NCBI GenBank assembly: GCA_900543505.1
Contig: UQSB01000010.1
Coordinates: 1 to 50,174, forward strand
Origin: an uncultured Collinsella sp.
GTDB lineage: Bacteria; Actinomycetota; Coriobacteriia; Coriobacteriales; Coriobacteriaceae
Reading direction: 5' to 3'
DNA: 50,174 nucleotides
The position numbers were made by a program, and so were the translations under genes. Of the stretch, positions 23,938 to 31,228 are shown piece by piece (position 1 is the stretch's first letter; each line of letters begins with the position of its first letter). Under the pieces are notes generated by a model. The model searched no databases, was not told the DNA's origin, and saw only the letters and a program-made list of their open reading frames with translations.

Positions 23938-24561
23938 TTACGCGTTGACGGCCATCGAGTGCTGACCCGACTTTTCCAAGTACTCGGTATACTTTGCCTC
24001 GTCGCCCTTGTTTTGGTACTGCAGGGCCAGCAGGTACTCCAGGCGGCAGCGCTTGACCGGGTCGTCGCCGACATCCTCGAGCATGCGCTCCAACTCGGGA
24101 ATGTCGTTGTGGCGCTTGAGGATCATCGTGTCGTACATCAGCTGACACTCGTGTGCGACTGCCTCGGCCTGACCGCCCTCAAAGCCCTTGATCTCGTGCA
24201 GGAGCTCCTTGGACTTTTTGCGGTCCTCCTGGCCAACATAGTAGTTAAAGGCCTTAATCACCAGGTCGACGCGCTGCATCTTGGGGAGGTTGAGTCCCAG
24301 CAGCAGGTCGAACATCTCGCTGGCGCGCTCGTGGTCCTCGCGCAGCAGATAGGAGTTCAGACGCAGGTAGTCGCGGTTGTAGCGCGGGTACAGCATGCTG
24401 GTGAGTTTGCCGTCGAGCAAACGATCGAACTCGTCCCACTGCTTGGCAGCCATAAGCTGCTGCAGGCGCTTAAACGTGGTGCGTTTTTTGATGCTAAAGA
24501 ACACCGACACGGCGATGCAGATGATAACGACGGCGGTCCAGAGTGTGCGGGAATCGGGCAT
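23938..24561 (-). CDS. Membrane-anchored helical-repeat (TPR-like) protein, unknown function
   Basis: A 207-aa protein with an N-terminal transmembrane anchor (LWTAVVIICIAVSVFFSIKK) and then an all-helical, charged region with TPR-like periodicity (QWDEFDRLLDG; EDHERASEMFDLLLGLN; CRLEYLLALQYQNKGDEAKY). It ends SGQHSMAVNA. Probably a scaffold facing the cytoplasm. I do not recognise a named family. It follows the divergent promoter region at 24562-24724 and is downstream-adjacent to tRNA-Leu on the same strand. Confidence 0.78.
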   Translation of the reverse strand: MPDSRTLWTAVVIICIAVSVFFSIKKRTTFKRLQQLMAAKQWDEFDRLLDGKLTSMLYPRYNRDYLRLNSYLLREDHERASEMFDLLLGLNLPKMQRVDLVIKAFNYYVGQEDRKKSKELLHEIKGFEGGQAEAVAHECQLMYDTMILKRHNDIPELERMLEDVGDDPVKRCRLEYLLALQYQNKGDEAKYTEYLEKSGQHSMAVNA

Positions 24562-24724
24562 ATTAGGGTCCTTAGTCGCTCATAAAGCGAGCGGTATGAC
24601 AACACGTACTGGATGTATTATACGCAGCGCGCAAGCAAACTGGCATAAAAGCTCATCGAGGCCGAGTGCCATCGCTCGCTGCGGTACACTTACCTAAAGT
24701 AAACCATGAAGGGAGACATTACCT

Positions 24725-25012
24725 ATGAAGAAAATCGTTTTGGCTTGCGGTGCTGGCGCTGCTACTTCCACGCTCGTTGCCCAGAAGGTCGCCACCCTGC
24801 TCGACGCCAACGGTTACGCCGACAAGTATGAGATCGTGCAGTGCGCCATCTCCGAGGCCAAGGACGCTTGCGACGAGGGCGCCGACCTGCTGATCGCCAC
24901 CACCGTTGCCCCCGAGGGCCTCACCTGCCCGTACGTGAGCGGCGTGCCCTTCATGACCGGCATGAACCGCGTTGCCGCCGAGAAGGCCGTTCTTGACGTC
25001 ATGGCTCAGTAG
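24725..25012 (+). CDS. PTS IIB protein, galactitol/lactose-cellobiose superfamily (orphan)
   Basis: A 95-aa GatB-like IIB. The phosphocysteine is Cys8 in IVLACGAGAATSTLVAQKV, the usual C-G-x-G-x-x-(S/T)-S/T pattern. No IIA or IIC gene adjoins it, so it either partners a distant permease or regulates something by its phosphorylation state. Ribosome site GGGAGA. A VOC-family gene follows after 11 bp. Confidence 0.88.
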   Translation: MKKIVLACGAGAATSTLVAQKVATLLDANGYADKYEIVQCAISEAKDACDEGADLLIATTVAPEGLTCPYVSGVPFMTGMNRVAAEKAVLDVMAQ

Positions 25013-25023
25013 GCGCTGCCTGC

Positions 25024-25398
25024 ATGAGTGAGCAGAACGCCAATCCGGTAGAGCTCTTTGGTATGCGCGTTGCCCATGTGGGCATTAACGCCGCCGACCC
25101 GGCAGACGCCTTGGAGATCGCGGAGCTGTTCTCGACGATGATGGGCCTGCCCGTTATCGAGACCCCGGTTTCGTACTTTAACGATTCGCTGGTCGAGATC
25201 ATGAAGCAGAACGGTCGTGGCGCCAAGGGCCACATTGGCTTTGCTGTCAACGACATCGATGCGGCCGAGAAGTGGTTTGCCGAGCGCGGGCTCGAGGTCA
25301 ACGAGGAGTCGCGCGTGCTGCTGCCCGACGGCGGCACCAAGCTCGTGTACTTTAAGCGCGAGTTTGCCGGTTTCGCCGTGCACCTGTGCCGCGAGTAG
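25024..25398 (+). CDS. VOC-family (glyoxalase-like) protein
   Basis: A 124-aa protein of the vicinal oxygen chelate fold: MRVAHVGINAADPADALEIA carries the first metal-ligand position, followed by MMGLPVIETPVSYFNDSLVEI and a second betaalphabeta unit KGHIGFAVNDIDAAEKWFAE ending in FAGFAVHLCRE. Similar VOC proteins are sometimes linked to KDPG aldolase in sugar-acid pathways. Co-transcribed with the IIB gene; weak ribosome site, so translational coupling is likely. Substrate unknown. Confidence 0.82.
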   Translation: MSEQNANPVELFGMRVAHVGINAADPADALEIAELFSTMMGLPVIETPVSYFNDSLVEIMKQNGRGAKGHIGFAVNDIDAAEKWFAERGLEVNEESRVLLPDGGTKLVYFKREFAGFAVHLCRE

Positions 25399-25422
25399 CG
25401 CACAAGCTGCTTTAGTTAGCAA

Positions 25423-25456
25423 AAAGGGATAGGGCCGCATGGCCTTATCCCTTTAT
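25423..25456. terminator. Bidirectional terminator between VOC gene and histidine kinase
   Basis: Stem AAAGGGATAGGGCC / GGCCTTATCCCTTT with GCAT loop, A-run on the left and T-rich on the right; serves the convergent genes on both sides. Confidence 0.8.
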
Positions 25457-25474
25457 TTATGCCGAGGGGTATCC

Positions 25475-26770
25475 CTACCGTGGCAGGCGAATCGTAAAGC
25501 GGCTGCCGACCCCTTCGACCGAGGTCACACCGATGACACCGCCATGGCTATCGACGATCCACTTGGCAATGGCAAGCCCCAGACCCGAGCCCTGCGCGCC
25601 GGCATCGCGCGCGTTGTCGGCGCGGTAGAACCGCTCGAACGCGTGAGCTGCGGATTCCTGGTTCATACCGATGCCCTCGTCCTCAACGCTTATGTCGATC
25701 GTGCCCATGCCCGCATCGGGCGTTATGCCAAATGTGACGGTCGTTCCCGCATCCGAGTACTTGGCGGCGTTTTGCACGATCACACGCAGGGCCTGCTTCA
25801 CGAGCGCCACGTCGACGGACGCATCGCAACGCGGGTCGCTGACAAGCGCAGCGTCAAAGGCCAGTTGATACGTGTGCTCGGTATCGATCATCTGTGACTC
25901 CTCGCATACCTCGCTGACCAGTGCGGCCAGGTTGGTATGCGCGCGCCGCAGGACCGTGCGTCCGGCATCGCCGCGTGCCAAAAACAGCAGCTGTTCCACG
26001 AGCTCCTGCATGTGCTCGCTTTCGGCCTTGAGGGATGCGATGGATTCCGCCAGCACGTCCGGGTCGTCTTTGCCCCAGCGGTCGAGCATGTTTACGTAGC
26101 CCTGAATCACCGCGATGGGCGTGCGCAGCTCATGGCTTGCATCGTTGACAAAGCGCATCTGCTGCAGCTTGGCCTCTTGCATCTGGCGCAGCAGGCGGTT
26201 GAGTGCGACCTCGATGCTTGCCAGGTCGGCGTCGCCGGTGGTGACGCTCGGCGAGTCGACGCTTGCGCGCTCAATGGCCTGCTCCAGCGTTTCCATCTTG
26301 CCGCCGGAGAACTGCATGCGGCCGAGCTCGTCAACGCGCAGGGCCAGGTCGTTGAGCGGCGCCATAGTGCGGCGCACGCGGCGGGCGCCGCCGAGCATAT
26401 CGAGCACGCTGATAACCTGCCAGCCCGCAACGACAAGGTAGAGAGCCCATAGCGCGACGAGGTCCTGTGCGAGGGGGAAGGTCTTGGTGTTACGCGCGAG
26501 CTCGACGGTATAGGTGAGCGTGGTCAGGTTCCAGCCGCGCGCGGGGGTCAGCGACATCCTGCGAACGGCGGCGCCGGGGATCCATCCCGCGGTAAACGCG
26601 CCATCGGGCAGCGTCTGGTTGTAGCCATAGACGAGGATCGCCGCCGCAACAAGCAGCAGCAACAGATCCAGCCAGACGTAGCTCACCAAGCGGCGCCACA
26701 TATAGCTCCAGTTGATGGCGCGGGCGATGGAGGTGACGCGCTTAGCCTCGTCGTTACGCGCGGCAGACAT
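25475..26770 (-). CDS. Sensor histidine kinase (EnvZ/MprB-like)
   Basis: A 431-aa kinase. Two transmembrane segments (about residues 29-50 and 103-125) enclose a short extracytoplasmic sensor of about 50 residues, then a HAMP-like linker, HisKA with phospho-His213 in NDASHELRTPIAVIQGYVN, and an ATPase with N box QNAAKYSD (Asn334), G1 DEGIGM and G2 GSGLGLAIAKW. ATG at 26770 overlaps the response regulator stop by 17 bp; the long upstream frame is antisense-like shadow. Partner is the regulator encoded just upstream. Signal not known. Confidence 0.93.
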   Translation of the reverse strand: MSAARNDEAKRVTSIARAINWSYMWRRLVSYVWLDLLLLLVAAAILVYGYNQTLPDGAFTAGWIPGAAVRRMSLTPARGWNLTTLTYTVELARNTKTFPLAQDLVALWALYLVVAGWQVISVLDMLGGARRVRRTMAPLNDLALRVDELGRMQFSGGKMETLEQAIERASVDSPSVTTGDADLASIEVALNRLLRQMQEAKLQQMRFVNDASHELRTPIAVIQGYVNMLDRWGKDDPDVLAESIASLKAESEHMQELVEQLLFLARGDAGRTVLRRAHTNLAALVSEVCEESQMIDTEHTYQLAFDAALVSDPRCDASVDVALVKQALRVIVQNAAKYSDAGTTVTFGITPDAGMGTIDISVEDEGIGMNQESAAHAFERFYRADNARDAGAQGSGLGLAIAKWIVDSHGGVIGVTSVEGVGSRFTIRLPR

Positions 26771-27524
26771 AGCCCACCCCGCGCACGGTCTGGATGATGC
26801 GGGCGCCGCCGGCGTCCTCGATCTTGGCGCGCAGGTGCGCGATGTGTACATCGACGTTGTTGGTGTCGCCCACGTATTCGTAGCCCAGCGCCTCGTGCGC
26901 AATGCGCTCGCGCGTGAGCACGGTGCCGGCGTGTGCCAAAAGCAGGGCGAGGACGTCGAACTCGCGGGCCGTGAGCGCGATGGGCGAGCCGCCGACCGTG
27001 ACTTCGCGGCGGTCGGGGTCGAGCGCGACCGAGCCCACGGTGAGCGCAGCGCGAGAGGGCATGGCAGAGGCTTGGGTCGAGGCGCTGACCGGGGGCACCG
27101 CAGCGGCACCCGTAGCGCCCTCCCCGGCCCCAACGCCGCCAACACCCGAAGCCGCCCGTACGGCCTCAGCGCGCTTCAACGCCACGCGGATCCGTGCGAA
27201 CAGCTCCTCAATTGCAAACGGCTTGGTCAGGTAATCGTCAGCACCGGCGTCAAGCCCTGCCACCTTGTCCATCACGGCATCGCGCGCGGTGACCATGATC
27301 ACCGGCACATCCTTGTGCTTGCGTACGCGCCGCAGCACCTCCATGCCGTTGAGCTGCGGCAACAGTACATCGAGCAGAATCAGATCGTAGTCGCGCTCCA
27401 GCGCCAGGTCAACGGCGGTGCGTCCGTCGGCGGCGTGCTCCACCTGGTAGCCCTCGTGCTCCAGCTCGAGTGTCACAAAGCGGGCGATTTTCTCCTCGTC
27501 CTCTACGATCAGGATTCGTGCCAT
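26754..27524 (-). CDS. OmpR-family response regulator
   Basis: A 256-aa regulator. Receiver domain with acidic pocket VEDEE, phosphoacceptor Asp52 in LLDVLLPQLNG and Lys101 in DDYLTKPFAIEEL; C-terminal winged helix with LTAREFDVLALLLAHAG and VDVHIAHLRAKIED. The linker between them (about residues 125-155) is unusually long and Ala/Pro/Ser-rich. Operon partner of the kinase that overlaps its 3' end. Confidence 0.94.
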   Translation of the reverse strand: MARILIVEDEEKIARFVTLELEHEGYQVEHAADGRTAVDLALERDYDLILLDVLLPQLNGMEVLRRVRKHKDVPVIMVTARDAVMDKVAGLDAGADDYLTKPFAIEELFARIRVALKRAEAVRAASGVGGVGAGEGATGAAAVPPVSASTQASAMPSRAALTVGSVALDPDRREVTVGGSPIALTAREFDVLALLLAHAGTVLTRERIAHEALGYEYVGDTNNVDVHIAHLRAKIEDAGGARIIQTVRGVGYVCRA

Positions 27525-27542
27525 ACGTGCCCCCGTCTGCGA

Positions 27543-28085
27543 TTACTTGTCGTCGTTCAGATTTTGCTTGATGCCGTCCGCGGCATTGGCAGCGCTGTCC
27601 ATCAGGTTGTTGATGCTGCCGGGCACGTCGCCGTCGCTATCGATGCGGTAGCGCATGCCAAAGAACAGGCCAAGCAGCATCAGCCAAATCGTGGCGCCCC
27701 AGGCAAACAGCGCGACGATGGGAATCAGGATGGGAATGTTGAGGATGATCGCATCGCGGCGCGTGGCGATAAACTTGGTGTCCAGGCTCAGGCGGAAGAG
27801 CTTTTTGAGGTACTCCCACACGCTGTCCATCTTCTTGGAGAAGTCGGTCTTTTCGCTCGACTTTTCGTAGGCTGCCTGCGCGGCGACCATCTCGGCCGAG
27901 GGCTCGTCGGCCGGCGCGGACTCGGTGGCGGCGTGCGCCGACGTGGTCTGGGTCTTGCCCTGCGACTCGAGCCAAATGATGGCGTCCAAAACGTTGCCGT
28001 CGGCGGCGTCGAGCGCGGCCTTGGCGTCGGTGTAACTCACGTTGCACTTGGTGCGGATGGTTTCAACTTTTTCGAGGTCGTCCAT
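27543..28085 (-). CDS. DUF4342-type membrane protein with UBA-like domain
   Basis: A 180-aa protein. Residues 1-45 form a UBA/NAC-like helical domain (EKVETIRTKCNVSYTDAKAA then LDAADGNVLDAIIWLESQG). A Ser/Ala-rich linker leads to a DUF4342 region (KKLFRLSLDTKFIATRRDAI) and a hydrophobic hairpin (IPILIPIVALFAWGATIWLM). Ribosome site GAAAGGAC. It is 18 bp upstream of the response regulator on the same strand and so probably belongs to that operon; a link to envelope stress is plausible but not shown. Confidence 0.82.
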   Translation of the reverse strand: MDDLEKVETIRTKCNVSYTDAKAALDAADGNVLDAIIWLESQGKTQTTSAHAATESAPADEPSAEMVAAQAAYEKSSEKTDFSKKMDSVWEYLKKLFRLSLDTKFIATRRDAIILNIPILIPIVALFAWGATIWLMLLGLFFGMRYRIDSDGDVPGSINNLMDSAANAADGIKQNLNDDK

Positions 28086-28642
28086 GACCTGTCCTTTCGT
28101 TCGATGGGCGCGACGCCGGGCGATCTGCCCGGGCGCGAGCGTTGCGTTCGGCGGCCTGCGTTGCGCGGTGCCGCCCCGCCCTTGGTCGAACTCTATAGTG
28201 CAGGTTATAGATTAAGCGATTCTTGAGCCAAGATTAATGTTGGATGAGTTTTTGGGTGACGGTGGGGAAGGGAGAGGTGTCCACCTAGGTGGCTAGCAGC
28301 GAGGTCTAATACTTTTCCGAGAAGTGAACGAGCTAAATCGGGCTCCCGATGCATCGACACTGTAAGGGCATCGTTTCTTGCGGTTTCGATACTAGAATCC
28401 TGCGATTTTGTTCTCAAATAATGCGGATGCTCCAGGGGTCCAAAAACAGCCGTTCACTTCTCGGGAAAAGTATTAGACCTCGATAGCGGGGGATAGGGTA
28501 CCGGTGCAAAACGGCGTCATGGGTTGGTCGAGCAGGCGGTTTCTCCATTGATGTCCGCACGACATGTGACACTTACCCTGCCGCCATGCTTCGTCGCGGC
28601 GGCATGCATCTGAACAACGATCCTCTAAGGAGTTCGATTTTG
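28086..28642. other. Intergenic region with a 181-bp inverted-repeat element
   Basis: 557 bp without a convincing gene. The central part (28301-28481) is bounded by 30-bp inverted repeats, described separately. The left part would hold the promoter of the DUF4342/two-component operon, the right part that of the small membrane protein. Confidence 0.5.
28301..28481. repeat. MITE-like element with 30-bp terminal inverted repeats
   Basis: Left arm 28301-28330 (GAGGTCTAATACTTTTCCGA, GAAGTGAACG) and right arm 28451-28481 are complementary with a single extra G in the right arm. The 120-bp interior has no gene. No obvious target duplication can be confirmed at the ends. Confidence 0.6.
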
Positions 28643-28882
28643 ATGAGTGACAACACCAAGCATCTCGCAAAGAAGTGCGTCAAGGACGCGGGGCCGTGCC
28701 TCGCGCTGTGCCTTGCCGGCGCAGCGGTCGCGCTGCTGGCTGTTCTGGGGCCATTCGACGTGCTCCGAAGTGCCAGTTCTCTGCACGTTTGCATGGCCCT
28801 TGCCGGCGCCATGATGACCGGCGGCGTGCTCGATCTGATTTTTTGGGTGCTTGATCCGTTTGGATGGAAGAACGAGGGGTAA
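28643..28882 (+). CDS. Small membrane protein, unknown function
   Basis: A 79-aa protein with two hydrophobic segments (CLALCLAGAAVALLAVLGPF and HVCMALAGAMMTGGVLDLIF) joined by a short loop, and a basic N-terminus, so probably a two-pass hairpin with both ends inside. ATG at 28643 with AAGGAG 10 bp upstream. I recognise no family. The next gene starts 85 bp later. Confidence 0.65.
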   Translation: MSDNTKHLAKKCVKDAGPCLALCLAGAAVALLAVLGPFDVLRSASSLHVCMALAGAMMTGGVLDLIFWVLDPFGWKNEG

Positions 28883-28967
28883 GCCCTAAGGGACGGAAGG
28901 GCTGGAACGGTTGGCTTAGCGATCGTGCAGAATGTGGGCGAGCGACTTACAGGGAAGTGGTAATCCG

Positions 28968-29693
28968 ATGACGGTCTATGTGACGGGCGATATTCACGGC
29001 GGCCTCGACATGCAAAAGCTGCGCGATTGGGAGCTTGGGGATAGCCTGACGAGCGACGACTATCTGATTGTCGCGGGCGACTTTGGCTTTCCGTGGGATT
29101 TCTCTGCCGAGGAGTGCGCTGATATCGCCTGGCTGGAATCGCGTCCCTATACCGTATTGTTTGTCGACGGCAACCACGAGCGTTTCGACCACTGGGCGGA
29201 GCGTCCCATGGAGTTGTGGCACGGTGGGCTGACGCAGCGCCTGTCGGACACCTCCCCCATACGGCGCCTGACGCGCGGCGAGGTTTTTGAGCTCGACGGC
29301 TCAACGGTCTTTACCATGGGCGGCGCCACGAGTGTGGACAAGGAATACCGCGTGCCATATTCCAGCTGGTGGCCGCAGGAGTTGCCGGGTGAGCGCAACT
29401 TTGAGGAAGCGCGGGCAAAGCTCGATAGCGTGGACTGGAAGGTCGACTACGTGATAACCCACACCTGTTCCACGCGCATGCTCTCGCCCACGCTCTATCC
29501 GGCACCTGGCTGGAATTACCCCGCCGTTGATCGGCTTACGGCATTTTTCGATGAGCTGGAGGACCGCTTGGACTACAAGCGATGGTACTACGGGCATTTT
29601 CATCGGGATGCCAACCCAGCCGAGCGCCACACCGTGCTCTACGACTGCATCGTTCGCCTAGGCGACGAACTCCAGCCCTGGGACGTTGCGTAG
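28968..29693 (+). CDS. Metallophosphoesterase
   Basis: A 241-aa calcineurin-like phosphoesterase with the metal ligands in YVTGDIHGGLD, VAGDFGFPWD, FVDGNHERFD, YVITHTCS and YYGHFHRD. The DNH-E and GHFHRD forms resemble the phage/plasmid-type phosphoesterases acting on RNA ends or small nucleotides, but the substrate cannot be read. ATG at 28968 chosen so that the protein starts MTVYVTGDIHGG, with GGGAAGTGG upstream. Convergent with gluQ. Confidence 0.85.
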   Translation: MTVYVTGDIHGGLDMQKLRDWELGDSLTSDDYLIVAGDFGFPWDFSAEECADIAWLESRPYTVLFVDGNHERFDHWAERPMELWHGGLTQRLSDTSPIRRLTRGEVFELDGSTVFTMGGATSVDKEYRVPYSSWWPQELPGERNFEEARAKLDSVDWKVDYVITHTCSTRMLSPTLYPAPGWNYPAVDRLTAFFDELEDRLDYKRWYYGHFHRDANPAERHTVLYDCIVRLGDELQPWDVA

Positions 29694-29708
29694 GGGCGGG
29701 ACGTTTGG

Positions 29709-30719
29709 CTACTCGGCCGTTACAGTGATGTTTTCCCGATGCGCGCGGATGACGTCCCAGCTAAAGTGCTCGACCAGCTGCTCGGCCGCGCGCGGTGCGG
29801 TGTCCGGCGTGATGCCCGTTTGTCCGGCGAGCCAGCCCAGCAGCGCTTCGGGCGTGCCAAAGCGGGCGCGTAGTTCGCCTAGGTCCAGATCGCGGTCGCG
29901 CTTGGAAAGGCGGCGGCCGTCCGGCGACATGAGCAGCGGAATGTGCGCGTAGTGCGGCGTGGGAAGTCCCAGCAGATGCTGCAGGTAGATTTGGCGCGGC
30001 GTGGAGCCCAGCAGATCGCATCCGCGCACGATCTCGGTGACGCCCATGGCGGCGTCGTCGACCACCACGGCTAGCTGATAGGCAAAAACGCCGTCGCTGC
30101 GGCGGACCAAAAAGTCGCCGCACTCGGTGGCGAGCGCTTCGCATTGGGCCCCGTACGTGCGGTCTACAAACTCGACCACGTCGTCGGCGAGGTCATCGAC
30201 GGTGGGCACGCGCAGGCGCGTGGCCGGGGCGCGCAGGGCACTGCGGCGGGCAACTTCTTCGGCCGAAAGGTTTCGGCAGGCGCCGCGGTAGATAGGCGTG
30301 CCGTCGCTGGCGTGCGGCGCGCTCGCGGCGTGGAGCTCGGCGCGCGTGCAAAAGCAGGGATAGGTGAGGCCGGCGTCTTGCAGCCGGCGCAAGGCGGCTT
30401 CGTACAGGTCTAGGCGATCATGCTGGTAGTAGGGGCCTTCGTCCCACTCGAGACCCAGCCAGGCCAGGTCGTCGATCAACTGGGCCGCAAGTTCGGGACG
30501 CTTGCAGCGATCGTCCAGGTCCTCGATGCGCAACACGATACTGCCGCCCTGGCTGCGGGCCGAAAGCCACGCGCACAGGCAGCTGAACACGTTGCCCAGG
30601 TGCATGCGGCCCGAGGGCGACGGGGCAAAGCGGCCCACGACGGGCGCGGGAACGGAGGCGGACGGCGTCGTTGGCGCGTCCGCGGCGGGCGTTGATATGT
30701 TGCGTGCTTTGATATCCAT
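29709..30719 (-). CDS. gluQ: Glutamyl-Q tRNA(Asp) synthetase
   Basis: A 336-aa truncated GluRS-like enzyme lacking the anticodon-binding domain. It attaches glutamate to queuosine in tRNA(Asp). HIGH-like motif GRFAPSPSGRMHLGN, IEDLDDRC, a zinc site CFC ... YRGAC, VRRSDGVFAYQLAVVVDD, and KMSKS-like RRLSKRDRDLDLGELR. An N-terminal 30-residue Pro/Ala/Thr-rich extension precedes the catalytic core; ATG at 30719 is the last start before it. Length fits GluQRS rather than GltX. Confidence 0.92.
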   Translation of the reverse strand: MDIKARNISTPAADAPTTPSASVPAPVVGRFAPSPSGRMHLGNVFSCLCAWLSARSQGGSIVLRIEDLDDRCKRPELAAQLIDDLAWLGLEWDEGPYYQHDRLDLYEAALRRLQDAGLTYPCFCTRAELHAASAPHASDGTPIYRGACRNLSAEEVARRSALRAPATRLRVPTVDDLADDVVEFVDRTYGAQCEALATECGDFLVRRSDGVFAYQLAVVVDDAAMGVTEIVRGCDLLGSTPRQIYLQHLLGLPTPHYAHIPLLMSPDGRRLSKRDRDLDLGELRARFGTPEALLGWLAGQTGITPDTAPRAAEQLVEHFSWDVIRAHRENITVTAE

Positions 30720-30856
30720 GCGGACGAGTATAGCGCGGGGCGCGGTAGGGAAGGCGCTGCCGTGGCTCGCAAGTTGGCGACGCTGCGCATTGCGCGCGGC
30801 GGGTCTGCGGCTCAATGTCTCGACCGCTGCACATCGACTCGGCTTTATAGACGACA

Positions 30857-30892
30857 GAAACCCCGGCAGCTCTTCGCAACTGCCGGGGTTTC
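30857..30892. terminator. Strong hairpin between divergent genes
   Basis: 13-bp perfect stem GAAACCCCGGCAG / CTGCCGGGGTTTC with a CTCTTCGCAA loop region. It has the look of a terminator, yet the flanking genes are divergent, so an unseen transcript or a small RNA could end here. Confidence 0.6.
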
Positions 30893-31064
30893 CGCGGAAA
30901 AGGGGGACATGATCCTCGAGCGAACGGGAAAGGGGCAAACCGTTTTCGCTCAACTGCTTTATGCCCTTCGCCCGCAGGCTCAATCAGCGTATTTAGCGGC
31001 AACACAAAGCCGCTACACCTGTGACGGAGCTGTGAAGCGGCGCCTGCTGCTGGCACGAGCCATG

Positions 31065-31116
31065 GCAAGGGGTGTCCCAGACTGCCGGCAGATAAGGAAC
31101 GTCCCCAAGTGCCGGC
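31065..31116 (+). repeat. TGCCGGCA / AAGGAACGTCCC dispersed repeat, copy 2
   Basis: Reads CAAGGGGTGTCCCAGAC, TGCCGGCAGATAAGGAACGT, CCCCAAGTGCCGG. Same plan as copies at 22192-22244 (minus) and 33311-33360. Confidence 0.65.
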
Positions 31117-31228
31117 CGTGGACGTGACTTTCGTCCCGTTTGATACTCCGCTGGCCTAGATGTTCGTCACATGAGCCCGCAAACGTGGGACAATGACGCT
31201 ACTGGTACCACAGACAAAGGATGTGCCT

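Larger units (their letters stand above)
30720..31228. other. Intergenic region between gluQ and DUF2207 gene
   Basis: 509 bp without a gene. It contains a strong hairpin at 30857-30892 and one copy of the TGCCGGCA/AAGGAACGTCCC repeat at 31065-31116. The divergent promoters for gluQ and the DUF2207 gene must lie here, but no clear -35/-10 pair stands out. Confidence 0.5.

Noticed and set aside
25475..27145. 556-aa version of the histidine kinase with a 125-residue N-terminal extension
   Set aside because: The extension is the response regulator gene read in another frame; the ATG at 26770 gives a normal kinase with proper overlap.
28205..28417. 70-aa minus-strand frame within the 28-kb gap
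   Set aside because: Runs through the inverted-repeat element, no ribosome site, no recognisable features.
30762..31127. 121-aa plus-strand frame between gluQ and the DUF2207 gene
   Set aside because: Contains the terminator-like hairpin and a dispersed repeat, low-complexity composition, no start signal.
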